Source: Paenibacillus alkalitolerans (lineage in GTDB: Bacteria; Bacillota; Bacilli; Paenibacillales; YIM-B00363). Taken from it: 45,483 nt of DNA. A model generated the notes under the pieces. The model had not been told where the DNA came from, ran no database searches, and worked only from the letters and a program-made list of their open reading frames with translations. The position numbers and the translations under genes were made by a program. Every line of letters starts with the position of its first letter. Position 1 is the stretch's first letter. Shown here in pieces: positions 16,651 to 25,013 of this stretch. The stretch is from the NCBI RefSeq assembly GCF_016482785.1, contig NZ_JAEMXM010000026.1:1-45483 (forward strand), read 5' to 3'.

Positions 16651-17778
16651 TTATTTAATCAGATCTCCTTGCTCCGCTGCAACCGTAATTTCTCCGCTCT
16701 TCAGCTTCTCAAACGCCTCAGCTGCTTTGGATACAGCATCTTCGCTCAAGTTCGGGTTTTCGGCAGGCAAGCCGACGCCGTCGTTTTTCGCGTCGAAGAT
16801 CAATGTCTGGCCGCCAGGGAATTCTCCTTTGCTTTCGGCAATCACCATGTCGTAAGCAGCAACGTCGATTTTCTTCATTGCGGAGGTCAAGATGATCGAT
16901 TTGTCGTCTTTGTAGATACCGTCCGCGTATTGGTCGACGTCTACGCCGACGATCCAAACTTCATTCCCGCCTTCCGCGCGGGTTTTCGCTTCGTTGATCG
17001 CGCCTACGCCCACGCCGCCTGCCGCCGCGAAAATTACCTTCACACCGCGGTCGTACATTTGCGCCGCCAATTGTTGGCCGGCTGCCAAGTTGTCGAAGCT
17101 GCCTTGATACACGACATTCTCCTTCTTGATCGTAACGTTCGTGCCGAGGTTTTCATTCGCATACTTAAGACCCTGTTGGAAGCCCCAGTTGAACTTCTGA
17201 ACCGGAGGAATTTCCATGCCGCCGATAAAGCCCGCTTCCCCTTCTTTCAAGTGAACCGCCGTAGCTACCCCTGCGAGGAATCCGGATTCGTGCTCCGCGA
17301 AGAAAATCGAAACCGTGTTATCCTTTACAACGGCTTCGGCGGAGTCGGCCGCGTGCGGCGCACCGTCGATGAGGACGAATTTCGCGTCCGTATGTTTATC
17401 TTGCGCTTTGAAGATCGCCGTTTCGAACTTGAAGCCCGGCGTTACGACGAGCTTGAAGCCCGCATCGTACAAATTGCCGATTTCCTTCATGTATTCGGCT
17501 TCCGTCGTGCCGGCCGGTTTCAAATACTTCGAGTCGATACCGAGCTCTTCAGCCGCTTTCTTTACGCCTTCCCAAGTGCCTTGGTTGAACGATTTATCGT
17601 CGATCGTGCCCGCGTCGGTTACCATGCCGACTTTGAAGTCCGGCTTGGCGCCTTGTTCCGCACCTGCATTACCGCCTGTTTCCGCGTTGCCTTCGCCTTC
17701 TTTGGTCGCGCCGCCGCAACCTGCCAGCAACCCTAAAATCAGAACAAAGACCGCCAATGTAATGAGACCTTTTTTCAT
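16651..17778 (-). CDS. nupN: BMP-family nucleoside-binding lipoprotein (NupN/YufN-like)
   Basis: A 375-residue substrate-binding lipoprotein. The signal peptide MKKGLITLAVFVLILGLLAGC has lipobox LAGC with lipid attachment at C21. An acidic and glycine-rich linker and the BMP domain follow (KVGMVTDAGTIDDKSFNQGTWEGVKKA, GGMEIPPVQKFNWGFQQGLKYA, FAAAGGVGVGAINEA). It should sit on the outer face of the membrane and deliver nucleosides to the permeases. It is the first gene of the four-gene minus-strand operon. A TATAAT near 17832 on the minus strand is a possible -10, but no good -35 or known regulator site was recognised. Confidence 0.92.
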   Translation of the reverse strand: MKKGLITLAVFVLILGLLAGCGGATKEGEGNAETGGNAGAEQGAKPDFKVGMVTDAGTIDDKSFNQGTWEGVKKAAEELGIDSKYLKPAGTTEAEYMKEIGNLYDAGFKLVVTPGFKFETAIFKAQDKHTDAKFVLIDGAPHAADSAEAVVKDNTVSIFFAEHESGFLAGVATAVHLKEGEAGFIGGMEIPPVQKFNWGFQQGLKYANENLGTNVTIKKENVVYQGSFDNLAAGQQLAAQMYDRGVKVIFAAAGGVGVGAINEAKTRAEGGNEVWIVGVDVDQYADGIYKDDKSIILTSAMKKIDVAAYDMVIAESKGEFPGGQTLIFDAKNDGVGLPAENPNLSEDAVSKAAEAFEKLKSGEITVAAEQGDLIK

Positions 17779-18222
17779 TTGTGTAATTGCCCCCTACGGA
17801 TCTAATTGTTTAAATAGACAAATCTTCCTTATTATAAACTAATCAAAAACAATTGTGGAATTTTTTTTGAGCCGAATCGATTCTTTTCGACAAGATCATC
17901 CAATCGTCTCGACCGCTTCGCGCTTCCCTTTATTTGGGAGACCGGCTAGGTTAGTATGCGTACAACATCCTTTCTTTAAACGTAAAATTATGGGATCGGG
18001 CGCTTTTTCCCCCTCGCCGAATATTGTCATTTCGGTTCATGACGCCTGTCTACTATTTTTGTATATTAACTAATTTTTTTCAATCGGTTTTGTAAGTTAT
18101 TATTACGCAAAACTCATTTCCGCCACAATTCCGTAATAATTTCGCGGGAGAGCGCGGTTTCTCTTGCCCGTACAGGAAATGGTTGGTAGCATGAGGGTAA
18201 CACTAAATACGAGGTGAATCCA
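17779..18222. other. Divergent intergenic region, no gene supported
   Basis: This 444-bp stretch separates the BMP operon (minus) from the isomerase gene (plus). A minus-strand TATAAT occurs at about 17832 in an AT-rich context. GC-rich potential stem sequences lie near 17910-17950 (TCCC-TTTATTT-GGGA and flanking GTCTC/GAGAC). I could not match them to any riboswitch, including the purine class. Confidence 0.4.
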
Positions 18223-18996
18223 TTGATCTTTTCGCCGTCACTCGAGATATTGTACCGCGACCGGGACATGCCGTTTGCCGATAAAATGAAGCGCGCGCAC
18301 GCACTCGGTTTTTCCGCATTCGAATTTTGGTCTTGGTGGGACAAGGACGTTGAGGAAATTTCCCGCGAAAGCCGGGAGCTCGGCATCCGGGCCGCATCCT
18401 GCTGCGTGAAAGGCGCGCCGCTTGTCGACCCGTCGCAGCGCGGCGCTTTCTTGGAAGGATTGAAGGTAAGTCTGGAAGCGGCGGAGCGGCTCGATTGCCC
18501 TTATCTGATTGTGCTTACAGGCAACGAGCTTGAGAATGTGTCGAGAGAAGCGCAGCTGCAAAGCGTGGCGGAAGGTCTGAGGGAGAGCGTCCCGCTGCTT
18601 GAGCGCACGAGTGTCACGCTTGTGTTGGAACCGCTTAACACGCTTGTCGATCATAGAGGGTACTTCTTGTCCACGACCGAAGAGGCAGTCCGGATTATCG
18701 ATGCCGTCGCCAGCGAACGGGTGAAGCTGCTGTTCGACGTGTATCATCAACAGATTACCGAAGGAAACTTGATTCCGAACCTCACTCGCTTCATGGATCG
18801 CATCGGATATATTCATATCGCGGACCATCCGGGCCGGCACGAGCCGGGTACGGGCGAAATTCATTACGGCAACGTGCTGTCCGCAATCGCGAAGGCCGGG
18901 TACGCCGGCTATGTCGGATTGGAATTTTCGCCGACCGGCGAACCGGACGAAGTTTTGAGCCGGTTTATGGAACAGTATAAGGAACTCCGCTTGTAG
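18223..18996 (+). CDS. Hydroxypyruvate isomerase-like TIM-barrel protein
   Basis: A 257-residue member of the AP-endonuclease-2/xylose-isomerase-like TIM-barrel family. The start MIFSPSLEILYRDRDMPFADKMKRA, then LGFSAFEFWSWWDKD, matches the hydroxypyruvate isomerase (Hyi) pattern, which interconverts hydroxypyruvate and tartronate semialdehyde. Metal-binding candidates are the glutamates in LVLEPLN and VGLEFSP, with LLFDVYHQQ and HIADHPGRHEPGTGEI between. The TTG at 18223 is preferred because GAGGTG lies 6 bases upstream; an in-frame GTG at 18214 has no such site. The glycerate kinase at 30.2 kb would be its pathway partner but is not linked. The exact substrate is inferred. Confidence 0.82.
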   Translation: MIFSPSLEILYRDRDMPFADKMKRAHALGFSAFEFWSWWDKDVEEISRESRELGIRAASCCVKGAPLVDPSQRGAFLEGLKVSLEAAERLDCPYLIVLTGNELENVSREAQLQSVAEGLRESVPLLERTSVTLVLEPLNTLVDHRGYFLSTTEEAVRIIDAVASERVKLLFDVYHQQITEGNLIPNLTRFMDRIGYIHIADHPGRHEPGTGEIHYGNVLSAIAKAGYAGYVGLEFSPTGEPDEVLSRFMEQYKELRL

Positions 18997-19011
18997 GGAA
19001 GGCGTTTGACA

Positions 19012-19212
19012 ATGATTTTTGTCAGCGTGCTTCTTTTTCTGTTCGGATTGTTTATGTTGATTAAGCCTTCGCTGTTTTGGACCGTAACCGAGCAGTGGAA
19101 ATCCGGTGACGCTACGGAACCGTCTGATTTGTATATTTGGAGCACCCGCTTCGGCGGAGGAATATGTACTCTCGTAGGCGTCGCGGGGATTTTGATTGCT
19201 GTATTGCTTTAA
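19012..19212 (+). CDS. Small two-helix membrane protein
   Basis: A 66-residue protein. A first hydrophobic helix at residues 1-20 (IFVSVLLFLFGLFMLIKPSLFW) and a second at about 46-66 (GGGICTLVGVAGILIAVLL) are separated by a polar loop TEQWKSGDATEPSDLYIWSTRFGG. This layout recalls the small DUF6199-type membrane proteins of Bacillales, function unknown; I am not certain of the family. GGGAAGG lies about 9 bases before ATG 19012, and the gene follows the isomerase stop by 15 bp, probably in the same transcript. The 81-bp array begins 36 bp downstream. Confidence 0.7.
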   Translation: MIFVSVLLFLFGLFMLIKPSLFWTVTEQWKSGDATEPSDLYIWSTRFGGGICTLVGVAGILIAVLL

Positions 19213-19248
19213 CTGCGCTTGCGTTCCCGGATCTCTTACCGGTGGCTG

Positions 19249-19888
19249 CAATCGCCTCCTGTTTCACTTCGGCACCACGTGGTTCATCCGTGACCCACCG
19301 TGTTTCACTGTGGACCAAGCTCGACCGTTCAATCGCCTACTGTTTCACTTCGCCACCACGTGGTTCATCCGTGACCCACCGTGTTTCACTGTGGACCAAG
19401 CTCGACCGTTCAATCGCCTACTGTTTCACTTCGCCACCACGTGGTTCATCCGTGACCCACCGTGTTTCACTGTGGACCAAGCTCGACCGTTCAATCGCCT
19501 ACTGTTTCACTTCGGCTCCACGTGGTTCATCCGTGAACCACCGTGTTTCACTGTGGAACAAGCTCGATCGTTCAATCGCCTCCTGTTTCACTCCGGCACC
19601 ACGTGGTTCATCCGTGAACCACCGTGTTTCACTGTGGACCAAGCTCGACCGTTCAATCGCCTACTGTTTCACTTCGCCACCACGTGGTTCATCCGTGACC
19701 CACCGTGTTTCACTGTGGAACAAGCTCGAGCGTTCAATCGCCTCCTGTTTCACTCCGGCACCACGTGGGTCATCCGTGAACCACCGTGTTTCACTGTGGA
19801 CCAAGCTCGACCGTTCAATCGCCTACTGTTTCACTTCGGCTCCACGTGGTTCATCCGTGAACCACCGTGTTTCACTGTGGAACAAGCG
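19249..19888. repeat. 81-bp tandem array, eight units, with two palindromes per unit
   Basis: The unit recurs with exact 81-bp spacing (CAATCGCC at 19249, 19330, 19411, 19492, 19573, 19654, 19735, 19816). Each unit holds GTGGTTCA-TCCG-TGAACCAC, a perfect 8-bp stem in some units and one-mismatch in those with GTGACCCAC. It also holds the near-palindrome GTTTCAC-T-GTGGAAC. Units differ at a few fixed sites (CGGCACC, CGCCACC, CGGCTCC), with the variants mixed along the array. Because 81 is a multiple of three, two frames stay open throughout. They lack start signals and I treat them as non-coding. There is no unique spacer, so this is not CRISPR. Confidence 0.9.
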
Positions 19889-19913
19889 CAACCATTAAAT
19901 ACGCTAAGATTAT

Positions 19914-19940
19914 AAAAAGCACCCCGCCATAAGCGGGGTG
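19914..19940 (-). terminator. Terminator of the MFS transporter gene
   Basis: On the minus strand CACCCCGC and GCGGGGTG (19940-19933 and 19927-19920) form an 8-bp GC-rich stem with a 5-base loop, then CTTTTT. It is 100 bp past the MFS stop codon and also marks the end of the 81-bp array. Confidence 0.8.
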
Positions 19941-20041
19941 TCCCTACCCGATCAGGGAAGCACAGGGCCCTATTTACGTCGAATCGCACGATCTCCATGG
20001 AAAACCTGCGGAACAAGACCCTGTACTTCCTCTATTTCGCT

Positions 20042-21211
20042 TTAACCCGCACCTGCGCCGCCGGAGGTTTTCCGCCGGGCGGCCGCGTGCGTAGCAAGGA
20101 AAGCTATGCCCGCAGCACCCGCCAACACGGCTCCGATTCCATAAGCGGATGAAAAGCCTCCCCACTCTTCCAGCCAACCGCCGAATACACCGCCTGCGAT
20201 GCCGGCCATACCGACAAATACGGCAGCCAACAGCGATTGACCGGTTGACCTGAGCTCCGGCGGAACGGAGCGTACGGCGTAAGTGACGGCCGTTACCCAG
20301 AACACGGCGAACGTAATCGCATGGCTTGCTTGCAGCACAAACAACAGAACAGGGTCGGTCACCAGCGCATATACTATCCAACGAATAATGTACAGAAGAC
20401 CGACGATCCCAAGCAAGGCGAGCTCGTGCACCCGGTGCAAGTACCGGTGCAGCAGAGCGAAAGTCGGCACCTCGGCAAATGCCGCCAATGCCCAAGCGAG
20501 CCCTACAAGCTGCTCTCCCGCTCCGAGCTCGGTCATATACAAGCCAAGAAAGCCGTCATTCATCCGGTGGGGGAGCATCATCACAAACACTAAAAGAAGG
20601 AACCAAAGAAATTGCCGGTTCCGCACCACGACCGATAGCGAGGACAACGAAACCGGAGGCGTATTCGTGCGGACATCTTGCAAAAAGAACAATAGCAAGA
20701 GCGGCAGCAGCCATATTCCCCAATAAATCCATTGAAGATTATTCACTCCGCCGATCAAGACCAAAATCCCGCCAGAAACCACCGCCGTAACCGAAAAACC
20801 GACCGATCCCCATAAACGCACCGATCCGTAGCTCACCCCGGCTTCTTCCGCCGATCTTATCGATAACGAGTCTAGCAGCGGCGCAGACGGCATAAGAAAG
20901 AAATAAAGGAGCGTTACGAACGTCAGTGTAAGCGGAAATCCCGACACCGTGAACATGCCTATGCTGCAAAGAAGAGCAAGCGCCCATAACAAGGCGATGA
21001 CATTCTTTACGGTTCTATAGCGGTCGCTTATATAGCCCCATACCGGTTGGGCGAACACCGCTACGAACGGACCGGCCATCATAAGCAAGCCGATCTCGAC
21101 GGTAGTGAACCCTTTCGTTGCGAAATACAACGGCAAATATGGAAGCAGCACTGAACTTTGCGCATAAAAGAGAGCATTTAACCCTCTCATAACCGTCAAT
21201 TGTTTATTCAT
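20042..21211 (-). CDS. MFS transporter, MFS_1-like group
   Basis: A 389-residue, 12-helix major facilitator. The N-terminus LNALFYAQSSVLLPYLPLYFATKGFTTVEIGLLM and the loop PVWGYISDRYRTVKN (the D-R-Y-R signature between helices 2 and 3) are typical of the group that also holds phenylpropionate and nucleoside-like permeases. The tail RRKTSGGAGAG is cytoplasmic. The substrate cannot be read from the sequence. ATG 21211 has AGGAG 9 bases upstream. It is a single-gene unit facing the 81-bp array and diverges from the DUF4015 gene across 239 bp with no clear promoter. The two neighbouring genes give no functional hint. Confidence 0.88.
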   Translation of the reverse strand: MNKQLTVMRGLNALFYAQSSVLLPYLPLYFATKGFTTVEIGLLMMAGPFVAVFAQPVWGYISDRYRTVKNVIALLWALALLCSIGMFTVSGFPLTLTFVTLLYFFLMPSAPLLDSLSIRSAEEAGVSYGSVRLWGSVGFSVTAVVSGGILVLIGGVNNLQWIYWGIWLLPLLLLFFLQDVRTNTPPVSLSSLSVVVRNRQFLWFLLLVFVMMLPHRMNDGFLGLYMTELGAGEQLVGLAWALAAFAEVPTFALLHRYLHRVHELALLGIVGLLYIIRWIVYALVTDPVLLFVLQASHAITFAVFWVTAVTYAVRSVPPELRSTGQSLLAAVFVGMAGIAGGVFGGWLEEWGGFSSAYGIGAVLAGAAGIAFLATHAAARRKTSGGAGAG

Positions 21212-21450
21212 CGCCTATGCTCCTGCCTGGTAACAAAATACGCGGATCCTTTTGCAATACCTAAAGGCTAATCCTACTCCAAATCAAGAAACCGCACAAG
21301 ATGGCGGCTTCCGGCAAAAACTAGAAAAATTTCGAAAAATATGTTTTCAGAAAAAGCCGACAAATATCGACGCCTTGGGACAAAAATCCACTGTGCCCTC
21401 TGCGAATTGTGTCATATAATGGTTGATAGATTACAGATGGGGGAAAAAAG

Positions 21451-22611
21451 ATGGAGAGTGTACTTGCAGCATTGCTTTTATTGTTCGGAAGCGGCGCTTC
21501 CGCCGATGCGGACGTTACCTGGGATGAGTTGGCCCGCGCGTCGGAAAGGATGAGGGAAGCCGCCGTTCATGCGGAACGAGGCTCATCCGGCATCCCGATG
21601 GTGGAGAAGGTCGATCCCCAGCCGGACGCGCCGAAAGTGAAAGGCGTCTATTCCACCGCACACAGCGCGGGAGGCGCCCGTCTCGAAACTTTGCTCAAGC
21701 TGATAGACGAGACGGAATTAAACAGCTTGGTCATCGACGTGAAAGATGATTGGGGGTACATCACGTATCCGTCGAACGATCCGGACTTAATAGCTCGGGG
21801 CACGGTAAAGACTATCATTAGAGATCCTGCAAAGTTGATGGAGTCGCTGAAGGCTCACGACGTTTACCCTATCGCCCGGGTTGTTGTGTTCAAGGACACC
21901 GTTCTTGCCGCCAAACGCCCGGACTTGTCGTTCATTAAGGCCGACGGAACGGTATGGAAGAACGGCAAAGGCGATGCGTTCGTCAATCCGTACCGAAAGG
22001 AAGTATGGGAATACAACATCCAAGTGGCAAAGGAAGCCGCCGCACTCGGTTTTAAAGAAATCCAATTCGATTACGTGCGATTCCCCGAAGGATTCGAGAA
22101 GAAAGCCGACGCTCTCCAATACCATCAAGATGAACGGAAAAGAATCGAGGTCGTGGCGGATTTCGTCAAATACGCGAAGGAGCAGCTCACCCCGTTGGGC
22201 GTCCGGGTGTCGGTGGACATATTCGGATACGCCGCATCCGTACCGGCCGCGGAAGGGATCGGTCAGGACTTCGAGCAAATTTCGAAGTACGTGGACGTCA
22301 TCTGCCCGATGATTTACCCGAGCCATTACACGACGGGATGGTTCGGCTCGAAAGTGCCCGACGCCCAACCGTACGTCACCATCGACGGCGCTATGGAAGA
22401 TACGCATGAGAAGCTTGCCCCGCTCGGAGAGTTTAAGCCCGTCATTCGCCCTTGGATTCAAGACTTCACCGCCTCTTGGGTGAAAGGGTACATCCGTTAC
22501 GGCAAGCATGAGGTGGAAGAGCAAATCCGCGCGCTGAAGGATAACGGAGTCGACGAATTCTTACTTTGGAACGCGGTGAACCGCTACACGGAAGGCGTCG
22601 ATTATAAATAA
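21451..22611 (+). CDS. Putative glycoside hydrolase (DUF4015), exported
   Basis: A 386-residue protein with a short signal peptide (MESVLAALLLLFGSGASA). A TIM-barrel domain follows: VKGVYSTAHSAGG, LNSLVIDVKDDWGYITY, VYPIARVVVFKD, WEYNIQVAKEAAALGFKEIQFDYVRFPEG, VSVDIFGYAA and DVICPMIYPSHY. The family DUF4015 is annotated as putative glycoside hydrolase related to GH13-like barrels; acidic residues at FDYVRFPE and VDIFGY are candidate catalytic positions. The substrate is unknown, but an envelope or exopolysaccharide is plausible for an exported enzyme. GGGGG precedes ATG 21451 at good distance. A strong terminator follows. Confidence 0.85.
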   Translation: MESVLAALLLLFGSGASADADVTWDELARASERMREAAVHAERGSSGIPMVEKVDPQPDAPKVKGVYSTAHSAGGARLETLLKLIDETELNSLVIDVKDDWGYITYPSNDPDLIARGTVKTIIRDPAKLMESLKAHDVYPIARVVVFKDTVLAAKRPDLSFIKADGTVWKNGKGDAFVNPYRKEVWEYNIQVAKEAAALGFKEIQFDYVRFPEGFEKKADALQYHQDERKRIEVVADFVKYAKEQLTPLGVRVSVDIFGYAASVPAAEGIGQDFEQISKYVDVICPMIYPSHYTTGWFGSKVPDAQPYVTIDGAMEDTHEKLAPLGEFKPVIRPWIQDFTASWVKGYIRYGKHEVEEQIRALKDNGVDEFLLWNAVNRYTEGVDYK

Positions 22612-22613
22612 AG

Positions 22614-22655
22614 AAGAACCTCCAAAACCACGTAAAGGTGGGGTTGGAGGTTCTT
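22614..22655 (+). terminator. Terminator of the DUF4015 gene
   Basis: AAGAACCTCCAA (22614-22625) pairs perfectly over 12 bp with TTGGAGGTTCTT (22644-22655). A nested CCAC/GTGG stem (22628-22631 with 22638-22641) lies inside. It starts 3 bases after the stop codon; T-rich bases follow. Confidence 0.85.
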
Positions 22656-22735
22656 TCGTTCAATTTCGTTCACTTGCCGGGTGCCGGTACAATATAGGGT
22701 CAATATTGAAGCTGTCGATTCATTGTGAGCGATAT

Positions 22736-23141
22736 AACCGGAGTTTCTCCGGTTAGGAGGGTGCAACAGGCCGAAAGTGAGCGCTGTATCCGGAGTTTCT
22801 CCGGTTAGGAGGGTGCAACAGGCCGAAAGTGAGCGCTGTATCCGGAGTTTCTCCGGTTAGGAGGGTGCACCAGGCCGAAAATGAGCGCTGTATCCGGAGT
22901 TTCTCCGGTTAAGAGGGTGCAACGGACCGAAAATGAGCGCTGTAACCGGAGTTTCTCCGGTTAAGAGGGTGCAACGGGCCGAAAATGAGCGCTGTATCCG
23001 GAGTTTCTCCGGTTAAGAGGGTGCAACGGACCGAAAATGAGCGCTGTAACCGGAGTTTCTCCGGTTAAGAGGGTGCAACGGGCCGAAAATGAGCGCTGTA
23101 TCCGGAGTTTCTCCGGTTAAGAGGGTGCAACGGGCCGAAAG
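22736..23141. repeat. 52-bp tandem array, eight units, each with a CCGGAG hairpin
   Basis: The unit recurs at 52-bp spacing from 22736 to about 23141 (starts 22736, 22788, 22840, 22892, 22944, 22996, 23048, 23100). Each unit has the perfect hairpin CCGGAG-TTT-CTCCGG, extended to 8 bp where it reads AACCGGAGTTTCTCCGGTT. The stretch AGGAGGGTGCAACAGGCCG or a close variant follows, then AAAGTGAGCGCTGTA. The first units carry GGTTAGG, later ones GGTTAAG, and TATCC and TAACC variants interchange. A partial unit (GTGAGCG) precedes it. There is no unique spacer and no credible ORF. Confidence 0.9.
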
Positions 23142-23189
23142 TGCCGGATACATGCGCTGCAAGCGAAAAATTTCGGCTGCAAGCTCGTG

Positions 23190-23399
23190 TCAACTCCGCG
23201 AAGCATCAATAATATACCCCGCTCCCTTGGCGGACCTTTTCTTCTCCACGATCGTCGACGACCGGATTGCCGGCATGGCGACGTAATGGCGCTGCAGATG
23301 CTCTTCCGCGGCGGCGAACGCTTTCTCGTCGTCTTCGGCAAGCACGATCGCCACGCACTCTCCACGGTCAGACTCCATTTCAATTTTGTATAAATACAT
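23190..23399 (-). CDS. Small protein, DUF3906-like
   Basis: A 69-residue soluble protein: MYLYKIEMESDRGECVAIVLAEDDEKAFAAAEEHLQRHY, then SSTIVEKKRSAKGAGYIID. A pattern of two beta strands, a helix carrying AEDDEKAF and a C-terminal strand recalls the small DUF3906 family of Bacillales. I recall this without being able to verify it; no function is known. AGAAGGAG lies about 8 bases before ATG 23399. The gene ends about 50 bp from the 52-bp array and its promoter region overlaps the left flank of two-hairpin repeat copy 4. Confidence 0.7.
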   Translation of the reverse strand: MYLYKIEMESDRGECVAIVLAEDDEKAFAAAEEHLQRHYVAMPAIRSSTIVEKKRSAKGAGYIIDASRS

Positions 23400-23418
23400 T
23401 GAAAGTTGCTCCTTCTAT

Positions 23419-23548
23419 CTTTAGGATTATATAAGAAAAACTTCTATCGAAGTACATTCAAGGAAGCCAGACCGCGATTAGAGGAAGTTTTTCTTGAAAC
23501 ATCAGAAAGGCGTATTTGTCATAAAACTTATACTTTCTGATGTTATAA
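23419..23548 (+). repeat. Two-hairpin repeat, copy 4 (upstream of bcp)
   Basis: Hairpin 1 pairs 23433-23444 (AAGAAAAACTTC) with 23484-23495 (GAAGTTTTTCTT), 12 perfect pairs, around the core AAGCCAGACCGCGATTA. Hairpin 2 pairs 23498-23509 (AACATCAGAAAG) with 23533-23544 (CTTTCTGATGTT), 12 perfect pairs. Both stems differ in sequence from the other copies but stay complementary. A decayed right-arm-like sequence CTTTAGGATTATATAA lies on the left at 23419-23434. The element ends about 22 bases before the bcp start. Confidence 0.88.
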
Positions 23549-23570
23549 AAGTCACAAGGAGGACCAATCG

Positions 23571-24011
23571 ATGGTCAAAGTCGGCGATCAAGCCCCTGCA
23601 TTCGAGGCGGACAGTACGAAAGGGATAATCCGTCTCCAAGATCACCTTGGGAAGCGCCCCATCATCCTGATCTTCTATCCTATGGACAATACTCCGGGCT
23701 GCACTAAGCAGTTATGCGCAGTCACCGATTCGAAGAGCGACTACGAACAACTGGACGCGCTCGTGCTCGGCGTAAATGCTGCGAACGTTAACGAACACGG
23801 CCGGTTCGCAAGCAAATTCGGTTACGGTTTCCCGCTTGTTGCGGATGAAGGAGGGCGCATTCGAAAGCTGTACGGCATCGGCAAGGTTTTGGGATTTCTC
23901 GTACAGCAGCGCACCGTCGTAGCCATTGACAAAGAAGGGCGAGTCGCCGCGGTAATAAAAGGAAACCCGCCCACGGAACAAATATTGTCCGTGCTGCGGG
24001 CTTCTACATAA
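23571..24011 (+). CDS. bcp: Peroxiredoxin, Bcp/PrxQ family
   Basis: A 146-residue thiol peroxidase of the Bcp (PrxQ) family, which removes organic and hydrogen peroxides with thioredoxin as reductant. The active site FYPMDNTPGCTKQLC has the peroxidatic C44 and a resolving C49 five residues later, the atypical 2-Cys Bcp arrangement. The usual first-domain words VGDQAPAFEADS and FPLVADEGGRIRKLYG are present. AAGGAGG sits 7-8 bases before ATG 23571. It is preceded by a two-hairpin repeat, as is tpx, and converges on pfkA with only 6 bp between the stop codons. Confidence 0.92.
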   Translation: MVKVGDQAPAFEADSTKGIIRLQDHLGKRPIILIFYPMDNTPGCTKQLCAVTDSKSDYEQLDALVLGVNAANVNEHGRFASKFGYGFPLVADEGGRIRKLYGIGKVLGFLVQQRTVVAIDKEGRVAAVIKGNPPTEQILSVLRAST

Positions 24012-24017
24012 ACGCTC

Positions 24018-25001
<984 letters not shown>

Positions 25002-25013
25002 TTATGTATTCTC

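Noticed and set aside
17779-18222. Purine riboswitch upstream of the BMP nucleoside operon
   Set aside because: No purine-riboswitch core or matching three-stem arrangement was found on the minus strand.
19137-19915. Two long open frames of about 240-250 residues with 27-residue repeats
   Set aside because: They arise because the 81-bp unit is divisible by three and contains no stop in those frames. There is no ribosome site; one starts within the small membrane protein gene.
22736-23141. Possible CRISPR array
   Set aside because: The 52-bp units are repeated throughout with no unique spacers, and no cas gene is present. The same holds for the 81-bp array.
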